From Paludibacteraceae bacterium (GTDB lineage: Bacteria; Bacteroidota; Bacteroidia; Bacteroidales; Paludibacteraceae): DNA of 64,000 bases. A model generated the notes under the pieces. It searched no databases. It was not told the DNA's origin and saw only the letters and a program-made list of their open reading frames with translations. Below, piece after piece: positions 25,862-36,100 of the stretch (position 1 is its first letter; every line of letters begins with the position of its first letter). The stretch lies in assembly GCA_017384225.1 (NCBI GenBank), contig JAFNUD010000006.1:1-64000 (forward strand), in the 5' to 3' direction. The position numbers were made by a program, and so were the translations under genes.

Positions 25862-25893
25862 CAAAGGTACGCATTTTTTTTGATATATGCAAA
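25862..25893 (-). promoter_or_regulatory. Bacteroidetes promoter of the TlpA/Omp28 operon
   Basis: Minus-strand TTTG (complement of 25890-25893), 20 bases, TACCTTTG (complement of 25862-25869). Divergent to the amidase promoter. Confidence 0.85.
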
Positions 25894-25948
25894 TAGTAAG
25901 TTATTTTTTTTGTATTTCACTTAAAAGGTACGAGATTGTGGCAAATGC

Positions 25949-25979
25949 TTGCATATTTGCAAAAAAAGTAATAACTTTG
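25949..25979 (+). promoter_or_regulatory. Bacteroidetes promoter of the amidase-MCE operon
   Basis: TTG at 25949-25951, 20 bases, TAACTTTG at 25972-25979, 34 bases before the chosen amidase ATG. Confidence 0.75.
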
Positions 25980-26013
25980 CACGACTTTTGTACATAAATG
26001 CTTGAAAATAGAT

Positions 26014-26766
26014 ATGCAAACACGTAAATGGATGAAAACATGCAGGTGCTGCCTGCTGTCGTTATTGGCGTTTCCCTTGATGTCATTCACGGTGGTGATT
26101 GATGCGGGTCATGGCGGACATGACGCTGGAGCGATAGGAAAAATGGGAGTGAAAGAAAAGGATTTGAATCTTGCTGTTGCCAAGCAACTGGGGAGTAAGA
26201 TTTCAGCACAGTATCCCAATGTGAAAGTGGTGCTAACGCGCGAGACGGACGTATTTTTACCTCTCCAACAGCGTGCTGACATAGCAAATAAGAATCATGC
26301 TGATTTGTTTATTAGTATTCACACAAATGCGGCTGAAAATAGAAATGCGTGTGGTGCAGAGACTTTTATTTTAGGTACCGAACGTATGGAGGATAACTTG
26401 GATGTGGCTATGCGCGAGAATGCAGTGATGAAGTTGGAAGAAGATCAGACTGTATATCAGGGATTTGATCCTAATTCGGTAGAGAGTTATATTCTATTTG
26501 AACTGATGCAAAACCAGTATATGGATAATAGTCTGGTATTTGCAGAATTGGTTCAAGAACAGTTTGTGGGCACGTTGCAACGAGCTAATCGTGGAGTGCG
26601 TCAGGCTGCTTTTTGGGTGCTGCTTAAGTCTGCATGTCCGAGTGTATTAGTTGAGATGGGATTTATCAGCAATGCCGCAGAGGAAAAGTGGCTGGCAAGC
26701 ACGGAAGGTAAGAAAGGAATAGTTAACGGCATCTTTGATGCATTTGAAAAATATTATAAGCGATGA
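26014..26766 (+). CDS. N-acetylmuramoyl-L-alanine amidase (Amidase_3)
   Basis: A zinc amidase that removes peptides from peptidoglycan, used in daughter-cell separation. The catalytic domain shows VVIDAGHGGHDAGAIG (zinc His), KEKDLNLAVAKQLG (zinc Glu), DLFISIHTNAAENR (zinc His) and VLVEMGFISNAAEE (catalytic Glu). I take the ATG at 26014 (MQTRKWMKTCRCCLL); an in-frame TTG at 26002 and an ATG at 26032 are alternatives. A hydrophobic stretch (LLSLLAFPLMSFTV) serves as export signal. It overlaps the MCE gene by 4 bases (ATGA), so the two are translationally coupled. Confidence 0.93.
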   Translation: MQTRKWMKTCRCCLLSLLAFPLMSFTVVIDAGHGGHDAGAIGKMGVKEKDLNLAVAKQLGSKISAQYPNVKVVLTRETDVFLPLQQRADIANKNHADLFISIHTNAAENRNACGAETFILGTERMEDNLDVAMRENAVMKLEEDQTVYQGFDPNSVESYILFELMQNQYMDNSLVFAELVQEQFVGTLQRANRGVRQAAFWVLLKSACPSVLVEMGFISNAAEEKWLASTEGKKGIVNGIFDAFEKYYKR

Positions 26767-27662
26767 AATACTCAAGAGAATTAAAAGTGGGTGTCCTCGC
26801 CATTGTGTGCATGGTCATCTTGTATTTTGGATTTAATTTCCTCAAGGGAATTAACATTTTTTCACCTACAAAAGTGTATGTTGGTCAGTTTGATCGTGCC
26901 AATGGTCTGACCGAACAAGCACCTGTATATATCAAGGGATATAAGGTTGGTTTGGTGGAGAGTGTTCGGTATGATTTTACGCAGTCTCCTGCCTTTACCG
27001 TTGATGTGTCTATAGACAAGTCTATTGAATTGCCTCGTGGTACGCAGATGGCGTTGGTGTCAGATGGTCTGTTGGGTGGTAGTGCAATAGAATTGCAGTT
27101 GCCTGCTCTTGCCAATCGTGCTATGCCATATCAGCATGGTGACACATTGCATACGCAGATTGTGCCAGGTCTGATAGATAATCTGCAAACAGGCTTGCTC
27201 GCTCAGTTGGATAGTTTGTTGATAGAAGCTAATAGTTTGTTGGCATCGTTGAATAATGAAGTAGATAGCGGAAGTCTGCATGCTGCTTTGCACAATGTGG
27301 AGCGTTTGACAAGTGATTTGGCTCACAGTGGAAGTGATATACGAAGTTTTACACATAGCCAATTGCCAATATTGATTACCCAAGTAGATTCTACCCTTAT
27401 GGGAATACAAGATATCGTCGCTGATGTACAAGCAGCTGGTATTCAACATACGATTCTTTCGCTGGATACTACAATCAATGTGATTAATAGTGCGTTAAGC
27501 TCTACGACAGGTACGTTAGGTCTGCTTCTTAATGATAATACGCTACACAAAAACCTGAATGTTGCGTTGCAAAATATAGATAGTGCAGTGCTGAATATGG
27601 ATACGATTTTGATGTCAATAAAAGCGCGTCCATTTATTCAAAAGAAATTACCGAAGAAATAG
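26763..27662 (+). CDS. MlaD/MCE-domain protein of a lipid transport system
   Basis: A 299-residue membrane-anchored MCE protein, the family of MlaD-type phospholipid-trafficking components. The N-terminal membrane segment (LKVGVLAIVCMVILYFGFN) is followed by the MCE domain (about 38-115: VYVGQFDRANGLTEQAPVYI, GYKVGLVESV, SDGLLGGSAIELQL). The C-terminal part is a long Ser/Leu/Asp-rich helical region, as in Bacteroidetes homologues. No ATPase or permease gene is beside it. It ends with TAG, which shows that TAG is a normal stop codon here. Confidence 0.9.
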   Translation: MKYSRELKVGVLAIVCMVILYFGFNFLKGINIFSPTKVYVGQFDRANGLTEQAPVYIKGYKVGLVESVRYDFTQSPAFTVDVSIDKSIELPRGTQMALVSDGLLGGSAIELQLPALANRAMPYQHGDTLHTQIVPGLIDNLQTGLLAQLDSLLIEANSLLASLNNEVDSGSLHAALHNVERLTSDLAHSGSDIRSFTHSQLPILITQVDSTLMGIQDIVADVQAAGIQHTILSLDTTINVINSALSSTTGTLGLLLNDNTLHKNLNVALQNIDSAVLNMDTILMSIKARPFIQKKLPKK

Positions 27663-27701
27663 GAGTTTTTTGAACGTCTAATTTTGCAAAAACGTTAAAA
27701 A

Positions 27702-27742
27702 GTCCCTAATTATGTAACATTCACATAGTTAGGGATTTTTTG
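27702..27742 (+). terminator. Rho-independent terminator after the MCE gene
   Basis: CCCTAATTATGT pairs with ACATAGTTAGGG with a small bulge (27704-27734), followed by six T. The remaining 27743-27901 stretch before the dnaA promoter is AT-rich and has one DnaA-box-like site, TGTGGTTAA at 27839-27847 (one mismatch to TGTGGATAA); no cluster is visible. Confidence 0.8.
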
Positions 27743-27901
27743 TGAAACATATATATGTGGAACAAATAGGTGTTTGAGTTATGAGTTTCAATAGGTTATG
27801 TGTTGAAAACGTCTGTAAGGTGAAGAAAATCAATAGTGTGTGGTTAAGTGACTGAATTCTTGTGTAATAGAAAAAAAACAAATTCTCCAAAATATTAGTC
27901 A

Positions 27902-27933
27902 TTTGTTCAATTGAAAAAAATGTAGTACCTTTG
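27902..27933 (+). promoter_or_regulatory. Bacteroidetes promoter of dnaA
   Basis: TTTG at 27902-27905, 20 bases, TACCTTTG at 27926-27933, 63 bases before the dnaA start. Confidence 0.85.
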
Positions 27934-27996
27934 CACTCGATTTCGAAAAGGAGTCGATTTTTTTTGCCCCTTTTTGTACGCTATTTATAATACTCC

Positions 27997-29367
27997 ATGA
28001 AGCAAAATTTCAACATATTGTGGGCTGAATGCCAGCAGATTCTGCGCGACAATCTCTCGCAGAGTGCATACCAGACTTGGTTTGCGCCTGTGTGTGCGTT
28101 GCAGTATGACAACAATGTGTTGGTATTGCAGGTGAAGAGTCAATTCATCGTGGAGTATATTGAGGAAAATTATTTAGATTTGCTCTCGCGCGTGTTGAGA
28201 AAGGTGTTTGGACCATCCATTCAATTGGAATATCGTATTATGTTGGCTGGTAGTAGTATTGATGTACCCAGCGAGCCATTGCGTGAACCAGTTTCTGGTA
28301 CAAGAAGGGAAGTATATACTCCAGCGCAAGAAAGTCAGAATACGTGGGATAGTCAGTTGAATGAGCAATATACTTTTGACAATTTTATCAAAGGTGAACC
28401 CAATAAGTTGGCTCGTGCTGCTGCGATAGAGATAGCAAAGAATCCAGGTAAGACTATTTTTAATCCTCTGTTCTTGTTTGGCGGTAGTGGAGTTGGTAAA
28501 ACGCACTTGGCATATGCCATTGGTAATGAAGTGTGCCGTTTGAATCCGAATGCACGAGTATTGTATGTGGCTGCTAATACGTTTAAGTTGCAGTTTCAAG
28601 ATGCTGTAAGTCGCAATCAGGTGCCAGACTTCTTAATGTTCTATCAATCGGTAGATGTGCTGATAGTGGATGATATACAGTATTTTGCAGAATTAAAAGG
28701 TACACAAGATACTTTCTTCCAAATATTCAACTATTTGCAGCAGAGTCACAAACAATTGATATTGACATCTGACCGCAGTCCGATGGAGTTGCATGGTATC
28801 CAAGACCGGTTGTTGTCGCGTTTCAAGTGGGGATTGGCAGCTGAAATTACTCGTCCTGACTATCCTCTACGTAGAGATATTTTGCAATATCATATCAAGC
28901 GTGATGGTATCAAGTTGGATGAAAATATCGTGGAATATATAGCATCTAATGTTTCGGAGAATGTACGCGATTTAGAAGGTGTATTAGCAAGTTTGTTGGC
29001 TTATTCTACGCTCACTGATAGCTCGATAGATATGGCGTTGGCGGAAAAAGTAGTAGGGCGCTTGGTGCAACTCCATCCTAAAACGTATTTGTCATCGGAT
29101 ATTGTTTCGGCAGTATGTCAATGTCTGAAGATTTCAGAAACGGTAATTACTGCACGCACACGCCAACGTGAAGCTGTAAAAGCCCGTAATATAGTGATGT
29201 ATTTGGTGAAAAAATATACAGATAGTTCTTTGTCTGAAATAGGAAAATGCGTACATCGTGATCATGCTACTGTGGCACATTCGCTTAGTACAATGGAGGC
29301 TCAGTTGACATATGATGCAGTGCTTCGTCAGGAAGTAGCTACGGTAGAGCGCCATTTAGGACGATAA
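27997..29367 (+). CDS. dnaA: Chromosomal replication initiator DnaA
   Basis: DnaA binds DnaA boxes at oriC and melts the origin. The 456-residue protein has the N-terminal domain I (FNILWAECQQILRDNLSQS ... YQTWFAP), a variable linker, and the AAA+ core. Walker A is GGSGVGKTHLAYAIGNE and Walker B is VDVLIVDDIQYF; sensor motifs lie in ILTSDRSPMELHGIQDRLLS. Domain IV carries the box-contacting signature CVHRDHATVAHSLSTME. It stands alone with its own promoter and terminator. Genes to the right are all on the plus strand and those to the left mostly on the minus strand, as expected near an origin. Confidence 0.97.
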   Translation: MKQNFNILWAECQQILRDNLSQSAYQTWFAPVCALQYDNNVLVLQVKSQFIVEYIEENYLDLLSRVLRKVFGPSIQLEYRIMLAGSSIDVPSEPLREPVSGTRREVYTPAQESQNTWDSQLNEQYTFDNFIKGEPNKLARAAAIEIAKNPGKTIFNPLFLFGGSGVGKTHLAYAIGNEVCRLNPNARVLYVAANTFKLQFQDAVSRNQVPDFLMFYQSVDVLIVDDIQYFAELKGTQDTFFQIFNYLQQSHKQLILTSDRSPMELHGIQDRLLSRFKWGLAAEITRPDYPLRRDILQYHIKRDGIKLDENIVEYIASNVSENVRDLEGVLASLLAYSTLTDSSIDMALAEKVVGRLVQLHPKTYLSSDIVSAVCQCLKISETVITARTRQREAVKARNIVMYLVKKYTDSSLSEIGKCVHRDHATVAHSLSTMEAQLTYDAVLRQEVATVERHLGR

Positions 29368-29385
29368 TGATAATAGGAATGAATA

Positions 29386-29422
29386 GAGAAGCCTTTGCAA
29401 CCTGCGAGGGCTTTTTCTTTTT
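29386..29422 (+). terminator. Rho-independent terminator of dnaA
   Basis: GAAGCC and GGCTTTTTC flank a short loop (29389-29417), followed by TTTCTTTTTG. The stem is modest. Confidence 0.6.
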
Positions 29423-29461
29423 GTGTCTGTGTCAAGTTTTTTGCTGATTTTTCTAAAAATA

Positions 29462-29493
29462 TTTGTTCACTTGCGAAAAAATGTGTACCTTTG
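29462..29493 (+). promoter_or_regulatory. Bacteroidetes promoter of the endonuclease I gene
   Basis: TTTG at 29462-29465, 20 bases, TACCTTTG at 29486-29493, 47 bases before the ATG at 29541. Confidence 0.85.
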
Positions 29494-29540
29494 CAGCCTA
29501 ATGTGCAAAACTATTATTGGTAAACTAAAAAACAATCAAT

Positions 29541-31571
29541 ATGAAACGATTTTTCACTTTCATTCTATCTGTGGTTCTTCTAACGAGCGTAACCATGTAT
29601 GCTGCTATTCCTTCAGGATACTACACAGCGGCAAATAACAAGAAAAGTACTGCCTTGCTCTCTGCTTTGCATGGTTGTATTGATGGGCATACAACATTGT
29701 CGTATAGCAGTTTAAAGAATTATTATGATGATACCGATTTAACAGCAGATGGATATATATGGGATATGTATTCTACGTGCAAATTCACAATCAACGATGA
29801 TGGTAGTTCGCAAAGTCGTATTTGCGATGTATGGAATAAGGAACACTCTGTGCCTCAATCGTGGTTTGGCGAATCTTCACCAATGAAGAGCGACCTTTTT
29901 CATGTATATCCTACCGATGCGCGTGTGAATAATTTCCGTGGTAATCTGCCTTACGGTGAAACGTCTAGTCGCTCATATATAGATAACAATTCCAAGGCAT
30001 TAGGCTATATAGGTAGCAGTAACTTTTCGGGGTATTCAGGCAAAGTGTTTGAGCCAGTAGATCAATATAAAGGAGATTTTGCGCGTACATATTTCTATAT
30101 GGTAGCGCGTTATTTGGATAAAAGTTTCAATAAAAGTGAAAATGGCAAAGTTGTATTCACCTATTCTAATAGCACAACTGGCTTAACTACTTATGCTGTA
30201 AATCTTTTCCTCAAATGGCATCGCCAAGACCCTGTATCTCAAAAAGAGATAGATCGTAACAATGCGGTATATAAACATCAGAAAAACCGTAACCCATTCA
30301 TTGATTATCCCTATTTAGCTGAGTATATTTGGGGAGAAAAGAAAAATGAAACAATGATATTGGATGAATTGATGTCCTCCAGTGATCCAGATTTTATTCC
30401 TGGTGAGAGTGATGGTAGCCGCGAGGATGTGGTTCGTACACCTGTTTTGAATGTCAGTGTTACTACGGTGAATTTCCCAAGTGTGTTGGTGGATGAGGAA
30501 TCTTCTTATAGTATCAAAGTGACAGGTATGAACTTGACAGCCGATGTCACCTTGACTATTTCGGGCGAGGATGCTGATATGTTTGAGAGTTCACGTTCTT
30601 CGCTCAGTATCGCTGAAGCAAACAACTCAATTACCCAAAATAATCTGATCCTGACTTACGTGCCTACAGAGGAAGGACAACATAGTGGAATCTTAAAAAT
30701 CGCTTCTGAAGGTGCCGAAACTATCACTGTGAAGCTTTATGGTGCATGTAATGCCGCTTGCCAAGTGACTTGGAAGGTGAATGGCGAGGAATATACCGTA
30801 GGCAATCCTACCACTTCTCTCGCTGCTGGTAGCAAGGTAACAAAACTGCCTACCGCCCCTAAATCACCTTGTACGGAGAGCAACCAGTTCGTAGGTTGGA
30901 GCGAAGAGGTAATCACAACTCCTCAAGACGACATGCCTATTGACCTCTTCTCTGATGTCAAAGATGCACCTGCTGTTAGTCATGATGTGGTTTATAATGC
31001 AGTATTTGCACACCTATCCGAAACGGATTCTTCTGCTCCAGAGACATTAATCTTTGCTAAAGATCAAGAAACAGGATGGACTATTAGTGGAACTTCCTAT
31101 ACAAATAAGTATTGGATATTAAAGAAAAATGCGTACATAGAATCACCCGTTGTTAATTTGAGTAAGTTGCAATCTATGACACTCAATGTGCGTACATATG
31201 GTGGTACCTCTTACAATATTATTGATATTACGTGCAATGGACAGGTGTTAACCACTATTGATGCTGAGAATAGTACATTGAAAGATAAAACATGGAAACC
31301 AACTACTGCGCTTTCTGGCGAAGGAAAGATTCGTTTTAGCAGTACGGACAATACCGATGCAAATGGTCCTGCTATAGCTAAAGTAACTATTAACTTGGAA
31401 GGTGGAACTTCATATGTTTATACTAATTATATCACATATTGCGGTCCTACTACGGACCTCCAAGAGGTGCAACCATTGAAACCGCAGGGCAATAAACTGC
31501 TCCGCGATGGACAACTCGTTATTGAACATAACGGAGTATATTATAATACATTAGGTCAGAAAGTACAATAA
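29541..31571 (+). CDS. Secreted endonuclease I with Ig-like region and sorting tail
   Basis: A 676-residue secreted nuclease. A signal peptide (1-21) is followed by an endonuclease I domain (about 25-260): YYTAANNKKSTALLSALHG, then the active-site region VWNKEHSVPQSWFGE, DLFHVYPTDARVNNFRGNLP (metal-binding) and VDQYKGDFARTYFYMVARY. A beta-sandwich region with TVNFPSVLVDEESSYSIKV follows, then a region with AACQVTWKVNGEEYTVG, a further domain, and the tail LLRDGQLVIEHNGVYYNTLG. Family knowledge: such enzymes cut DNA non-specifically and serve in nutrient or biofilm DNA turnover. The stop overlaps the nadA start by one base (TAATG). Confidence 0.92.
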   Translation: MKRFFTFILSVVLLTSVTMYAAIPSGYYTAANNKKSTALLSALHGCIDGHTTLSYSSLKNYYDDTDLTADGYIWDMYSTCKFTINDDGSSQSRICDVWNKEHSVPQSWFGESSPMKSDLFHVYPTDARVNNFRGNLPYGETSSRSYIDNNSKALGYIGSSNFSGYSGKVFEPVDQYKGDFARTYFYMVARYLDKSFNKSENGKVVFTYSNSTTGLTTYAVNLFLKWHRQDPVSQKEIDRNNAVYKHQKNRNPFIDYPYLAEYIWGEKKNETMILDELMSSSDPDFIPGESDGSREDVVRTPVLNVSVTTVNFPSVLVDEESSYSIKVTGMNLTADVTLTISGEDADMFESSRSSLSIAEANNSITQNNLILTYVPTEEGQHSGILKIASEGAETITVKLYGACNAACQVTWKVNGEEYTVGNPTTSLAAGSKVTKLPTAPKSPCTESNQFVGWSEEVITTPQDDMPIDLFSDVKDAPAVSHDVVYNAVFAHLSETDSSAPETLIFAKDQETGWTISGTSYTNKYWILKKNAYIESPVVNLSKLQSMTLNVRTYGGTSYNIIDITCNGQVLTTIDAENSTLKDKTWKPTTALSGEGKIRFSSTDNTDANGPAIAKVTINLEGGTSYVYTNYITYCGPTTDLQEVQPLKPQGNKLLRDGQLVIEHNGVYYNTLGQKVQ

Positions 31572-32515
31572 TGGATATTGTAGAACAAATACGTACTTTG
31601 TGCCAAGAGAAGAACGCCATTATCATGGCGCACTATTACCAACGCCCTGAGATTCAGGACATAGCTCACTTCGTTGGCGACTCCCTTGCTTTGGCACAAG
31701 TGGCAGCCAAGACAGATGCAGACATTATTGTAATGTGCGGTGTACACTTCATGGCAGAGACGGCTAAGATACTCTGTCCTGACAAGAAAGTGCTTATCCC
31801 TGCGCCAGAGGCAGGTTGCTCGTTGGCAGATAGTTGCAAGGCAACAGACCTTGCGGCATGGAAAGCGGCGCACCCCGATCATATGGTAGTGTCGTATGTT
31901 AATACCAGCGCTGCGGTTAAGGCGCTTACCGATGTGGTGGTGACCAGTAGCAATGCGCTGAAGATTGTGAAGCAATTGCCTAAAGAAAAACCTATTCTTT
32001 TTGGTCCAGACCAAAACCTTGGCGGCTATATCAACCGCATGACAGGTCGCAATATGGATCTCTGGAATGGCGGCTGCCATGTGCATGCTCGTTTCTCAGA
32101 GGAAGCATTGCTCCAACTCAAAGAGCAATATCCTAATGCCAAAGTTCTTGCTCACCCTGAGTGCAAACAGTCCATTTTGCAACATGCCAATGTCATTGGT
32201 TCAACGCAAGCGCTACTTGACTATGCTAAGCAATCCAATAGCCAATTGACCGTAGACAATAACCAATTCATTGTAGCTACCGAGAGCGGCATTCTCCACG
32301 AGATGCAAAAGGCCTGCCCTGAGGTACACTTTATTCCCGTCCCTGCTGAAGAAGACAATTCAAAATTGTCTTGCAATGAATGTGAATACATGCGCATGTG
32401 TACGCTTGAGAACCTATATGATTGTTTGCTCAACGAAAGCAATGAGATTGTAGTAGATGAAGCTATCGCTAAAGATGCTATTCGTCCTATCCAGCGCATG
32501 TTGGAGATGAGTTGA
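31571..32515 (+). CDS. nadA: Quinolinate synthase
   Basis: NadA condenses iminoaspartate with dihydroxyacetone phosphate to quinolinate, a step in de novo NAD synthesis, with a 4Fe-4S cluster. The 314-residue protein shows IIMAHYYQRPEIQDIAHFVG, VMCGVHFMAETAKILCPDK, PAPEAGCSLADSC, and the late cluster region LSCNECEYMRMCTLENLY. Its ATG overlaps the stop of the secreted nuclease gene by one base, an odd functional pairing. folK follows 18 bases later. No nadB or nadC is in the window. Confidence 0.96.
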   Translation: MDIVEQIRTLCQEKNAIIMAHYYQRPEIQDIAHFVGDSLALAQVAAKTDADIIVMCGVHFMAETAKILCPDKKVLIPAPEAGCSLADSCKATDLAAWKAAHPDHMVVSYVNTSAAVKALTDVVVTSSNALKIVKQLPKEKPILFGPDQNLGGYINRMTGRNMDLWNGGCHVHARFSEEALLQLKEQYPNAKVLAHPECKQSILQHANVIGSTQALLDYAKQSNSQLTVDNNQFIVATESGILHEMQKACPEVHFIPVPAEEDNSKLSCNECEYMRMCTLENLYDCLLNESNEIVVDEAIAKDAIRPIQRMLEMS

Positions 32516-32533
32516 TAATATCCTATACAAAAA

Positions 32534-32962
32534 GTGACTATCTTTTTCGGTATTGGTACTAATCTTGGCAATCGCGAGGATAATCTGTGCGAAGCTTTGC
32601 GTTTGTTGAACGATCGAGTGGGGGAGCAGTTGGCTTGTTCCTCCATTTATCGTAGTGCACCTTTGGGCTTTGAGTCGGATAACGAGTTTGCGAATATTGT
32701 AGTAGCATACCGTACAAACTATTCTGCAGAAGAATTGCTCCTCATTACGCAACAAATAGAGCGTGACATGGGGCGTACACATAAGTCTGTCAATGGTATT
32801 TATCATGATCGTGTGATTGATATAGATCTTTTACAAGCTATTGAATACTCAAAAATTGTAACTTACAACTCTCCTACGCTCACTCTTCCACATCCACGTA
32901 TGCAGGAGCGTGATTTTGTGATGATACCATTGAAAGAGGTATGCCAAGTTCTTACCCTCTGA
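32534..32962 (+). CDS. folK: 2-amino-4-hydroxy-6-hydroxymethyldihydropteridine pyrophosphokinase
   Basis: FolK transfers pyrophosphate from ATP to the pterin in folate synthesis. The 142-residue protein starts with GTG (VTIFFGIGTNLGNREDNL; read as Met). The family motifs are SSIYRSAPLGFESDNEFANI, ELLLITQQIERDMGRTHK and YHDRVIDIDLLQA, then LPHPRMQERDFVMIPL. It is probably co-transcribed with nadA. Confidence 0.95.
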   Translation: MTIFFGIGTNLGNREDNLCEALRLLNDRVGEQLACSSIYRSAPLGFESDNEFANIVVAYRTNYSAEELLLITQQIERDMGRTHKSVNGIYHDRVIDIDLLQAIEYSKIVTYNSPTLTLPHPRMQERDFVMIPLKEVCQVLTL

Positions 32963-33021
32963 GTTTATATCGAACTCCTTTTGCAAATTTGAAAGAAAGT
33001 GCGGAACAATCTGCATTTTTT

Positions 33022-33053
33022 TTTGCATATATACATTTTTTTTTGTACCTTTG
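33022..33053 (+). promoter_or_regulatory. Bacteroidetes promoter of the DUF2723-cobW-paralog unit
   Basis: TTTG at 33022-33025, 20 bases, TACCTTTG at 33046-33053. The next start codon (33140) is 87 bases away. I see no further promoter of this form until 44452. Confidence 0.85.
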
Positions 33054-33139
33054 CGCGCCGATTGTATTTTGTACGCAATTTCGGATGAAATAGAACTATC
33101 TTGAACAGCGGCATAGCCGCATTGAACATAAATTTTGTG

Positions 33140-36100
33140 ATGAAAAATTTTAAACTATGGAATGTGGTACTTGGTTGGGTGGTTTTTGCCATCGCTGCAA
33201 CCACCTACCTATTAACAATGGAGCCTACAGCCTCATTTTGGGACTGTGGCGAGTTTATCGTAAGTGCACATAAGTTAGATGTAGGTCACCCACCCGGAGC
33301 ACCATTCTTCATGCTATTGGGACACTTCTTCTCACTCTTTGCGAGCGATACTGCCCATGTAGCGATGTGCGTGAATGCCGTATCGGCATTGGCTTCGGCG
33401 TTCACCATACTGTTCCTGTTCTGGACCATCACCGCGTTGGGTAGGAAGTTGGCGATTGGGCGATTAGGCGATAGAGCACCCCAAAAATCAGCAGATTTTT
33501 CGGGGACCCCGCTGACGAAAGGCGAGAGGCGTGCGGCAATGAGTCTTACTCAGGGCATTGCTATCTTAGGCGCAGGCTTGGTAGGTTCGTTGGCATACAC
33601 CTTCTCGGATACCTTCTGGTTCTCAGCTGTGGAAGGTGAGGTATATGCGCTGTCGTCCTTGTTTACGGCAGTCGTGTTCTGGCTTATACTGAAGTGGGAC
33701 GAACAAGCAGATGAGGAGGGGTCGGATAAGTGGCTGATTCTCATAGCTTATCTAATGGGTCTGAGTATCGGTACCCACCTCTTGAACCTGCTGACCATAC
33801 CCGCTATTGTGTTGGTATATTACTTCCGCCGTCATCAGTTCTCATGGAAAGGCGTATGCGCTGCGTTTGGCATATCGGTGGCTATACTGGCAGTGATATT
33901 GTATGGTATCATACCCGGCGTACCAACGATAGCAGGATGGTTTGAGTTGCTGTTTACTAATGGGTTGGGTTGTCCATTCAATACAGGTTTGGCTATTTAC
34001 CTTATCTTGATGGCTGCGGCTCTCGTTTGGGCTATCTGGGAGAGCTACTGCGTGATAGATAAAGACGAGAAAATCAATACTCGCACGATTATCTCCTTCG
34101 TATTGGCGATGGCGTTGGCAGGTGTACCATTCATTAAGGAAAGTGCGGTGATAGGCATTGTGCTGATAGCGACGATGTTGGTGGTGCTCTTTGTGAAGAA
34201 AGATGTTATCCCTGCGCGTTGGCTGAATACGATAGCGATGATGGTGACTGTGGTGGTGATTGGCTATGCGAGCTATGCGGTGATAGTAATTCGCTCCAAT
34301 GCGGACACCCCAATGGATCAGAACTCGCCTGACAATGTATTCTCGCTGAAGTACTACCTCAACCGCGAGCAATACGGCGACACTCCATTGTTCTACGGAC
34401 AGACCTATAACGCACCAGTGAAACTGGAGGTGAAGGGTAATATGTGTATTCCTGTGGAGAAACAAGGACATGCACAATATGCACCCGCACCAAAAGAGGA
34501 AGGAGCGAAAGACCGCTATGTAGTAACAGGTTACAAGACCAACTACGAGTATATGGACGAGTTTAAGATGCTCTTCCCCCGTATGCACTCAGGACAATCG
34601 CACCATGTGGATGCGTATAAGTCATGGGCTGATGTGAAAGGCAAAAAGATTCGCTATGACTACTGCGGACAAACGAAAACGGAGTATTGCCCTACTTTTG
34701 GCGAGAACCTCAAATTCTTCTTCCGTTATCAGGTGAACTTCATGTACTGGCGCTATTTTATGTGGAACTTTGCTGGTCGTCAGAATGACTTGCAATCGCA
34801 TGGCGAACTGACCAAGGGTAATTGGATTTCGGGTATTCCGTTTATTGATAATGCACTCTATGGCGACCAAAGCAAGTTGCCAAGCGAGCTGCGTGAGAAT
34901 AAGGGACATAACGTGTATTACTTCTTACCACTTATCCTCGGATTGATAGGTCTCTGCTGGCAACTCAGCAAGCGCAACAACCAAGATAAGAACAAAGAGG
35001 GGTATCGCTCCTTCGCTATTGTCTTCCTGCTGTTTTTCTTGACGGGTCTGGCTATTGTGGTATATCTGAATCAGACACCTTATCAACCACGCGAGCGCGA
35101 TTACGCGTACGCGGGATCATTCTATGCGTTCTGTATATGGATTGGTTTGGGCGTGATGGCTATCGTAGATATGTTTGATCAGGTAGTGAAGAACGAGAAA
35201 GCGCGTGTATTGGTGGCTGTAGCTACCGTAATAGAAACCTTGCTCGTGCCTGTACAGATGGCTTCGCAGAACTGGGACGACCACGACCGTTCGAATCGCT
35301 ATGCCGCGCGTGACTTTGGTGCGAACTACCTGAAGAGCTGCGACGAGGAAGCGATAATCTTCTGCAACGGTGATAACGATACTTTCCCACTCTGGTACAA
35401 CTTGGAGGTAGAGCAGGAGCGCGATGATGTGCGTGCATGTAACCTCTCGTACCTGCAAACGGATTGGTATATCAGCCAAATGAAACGACCATACTATAAC
35501 TCACCTGGTCTGCCTATCTCATGGGATGAGAAGGACTATATGCCAGGCAAGAACGAAGTGGTATGGGTGGAGAACAGACTGAATGCACCATTAGAGGTGA
35601 AGAAAGCCTTCCAGTTCTTGCACTCGACTGACCCACGCACCAAACGCGATGGCGAGGGCTATATACCAAGCGACCAGTTGTATGTACTGTCTCCTGATAG
35701 TCAGAAAATTATGCTTAAGAAAGCAAAACGTTTCACTCGCTCAGAAATGATGGTGATGGAGATGCTTTCTACTAATGAATGGAAGCGTCCAATCTATTTT
35801 GCGGTGACTATTGGAGGCGACTATCATTTGGGTCTTGATCCATATTTGGAACTCACAGGTATGGCATATCGTATTACACCCGAGCGAAGCAGAAATGGAA
35901 AGCCACGTGTGAATACAGAGGAAATGTATGATAATATGCTGCATCATTTCAAGTACGGAAATATGAATATTCCTGGTATCTATATCGATGAAAATACCAT
36001 GCGTATGTGCCGTACCCACCGTATGATGTTTGTAGAACTCGCAGAGGCACTCTATGACGAGGGTAAGCTTGATAAATGTCTTGAGGTATTGGACTACGCA

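Noticed and set aside
27743..27901. Complete oriC with a DnaA-box cluster
   Set aside because: Only one near-match box is visible; not enough to annotate an origin.
33101..33139. Upstream TTG start for the DUF2723 protein
   Set aside because: The added residues precede the conserved start and lack homologous character; ATG at 33140 fits the first membrane segment.
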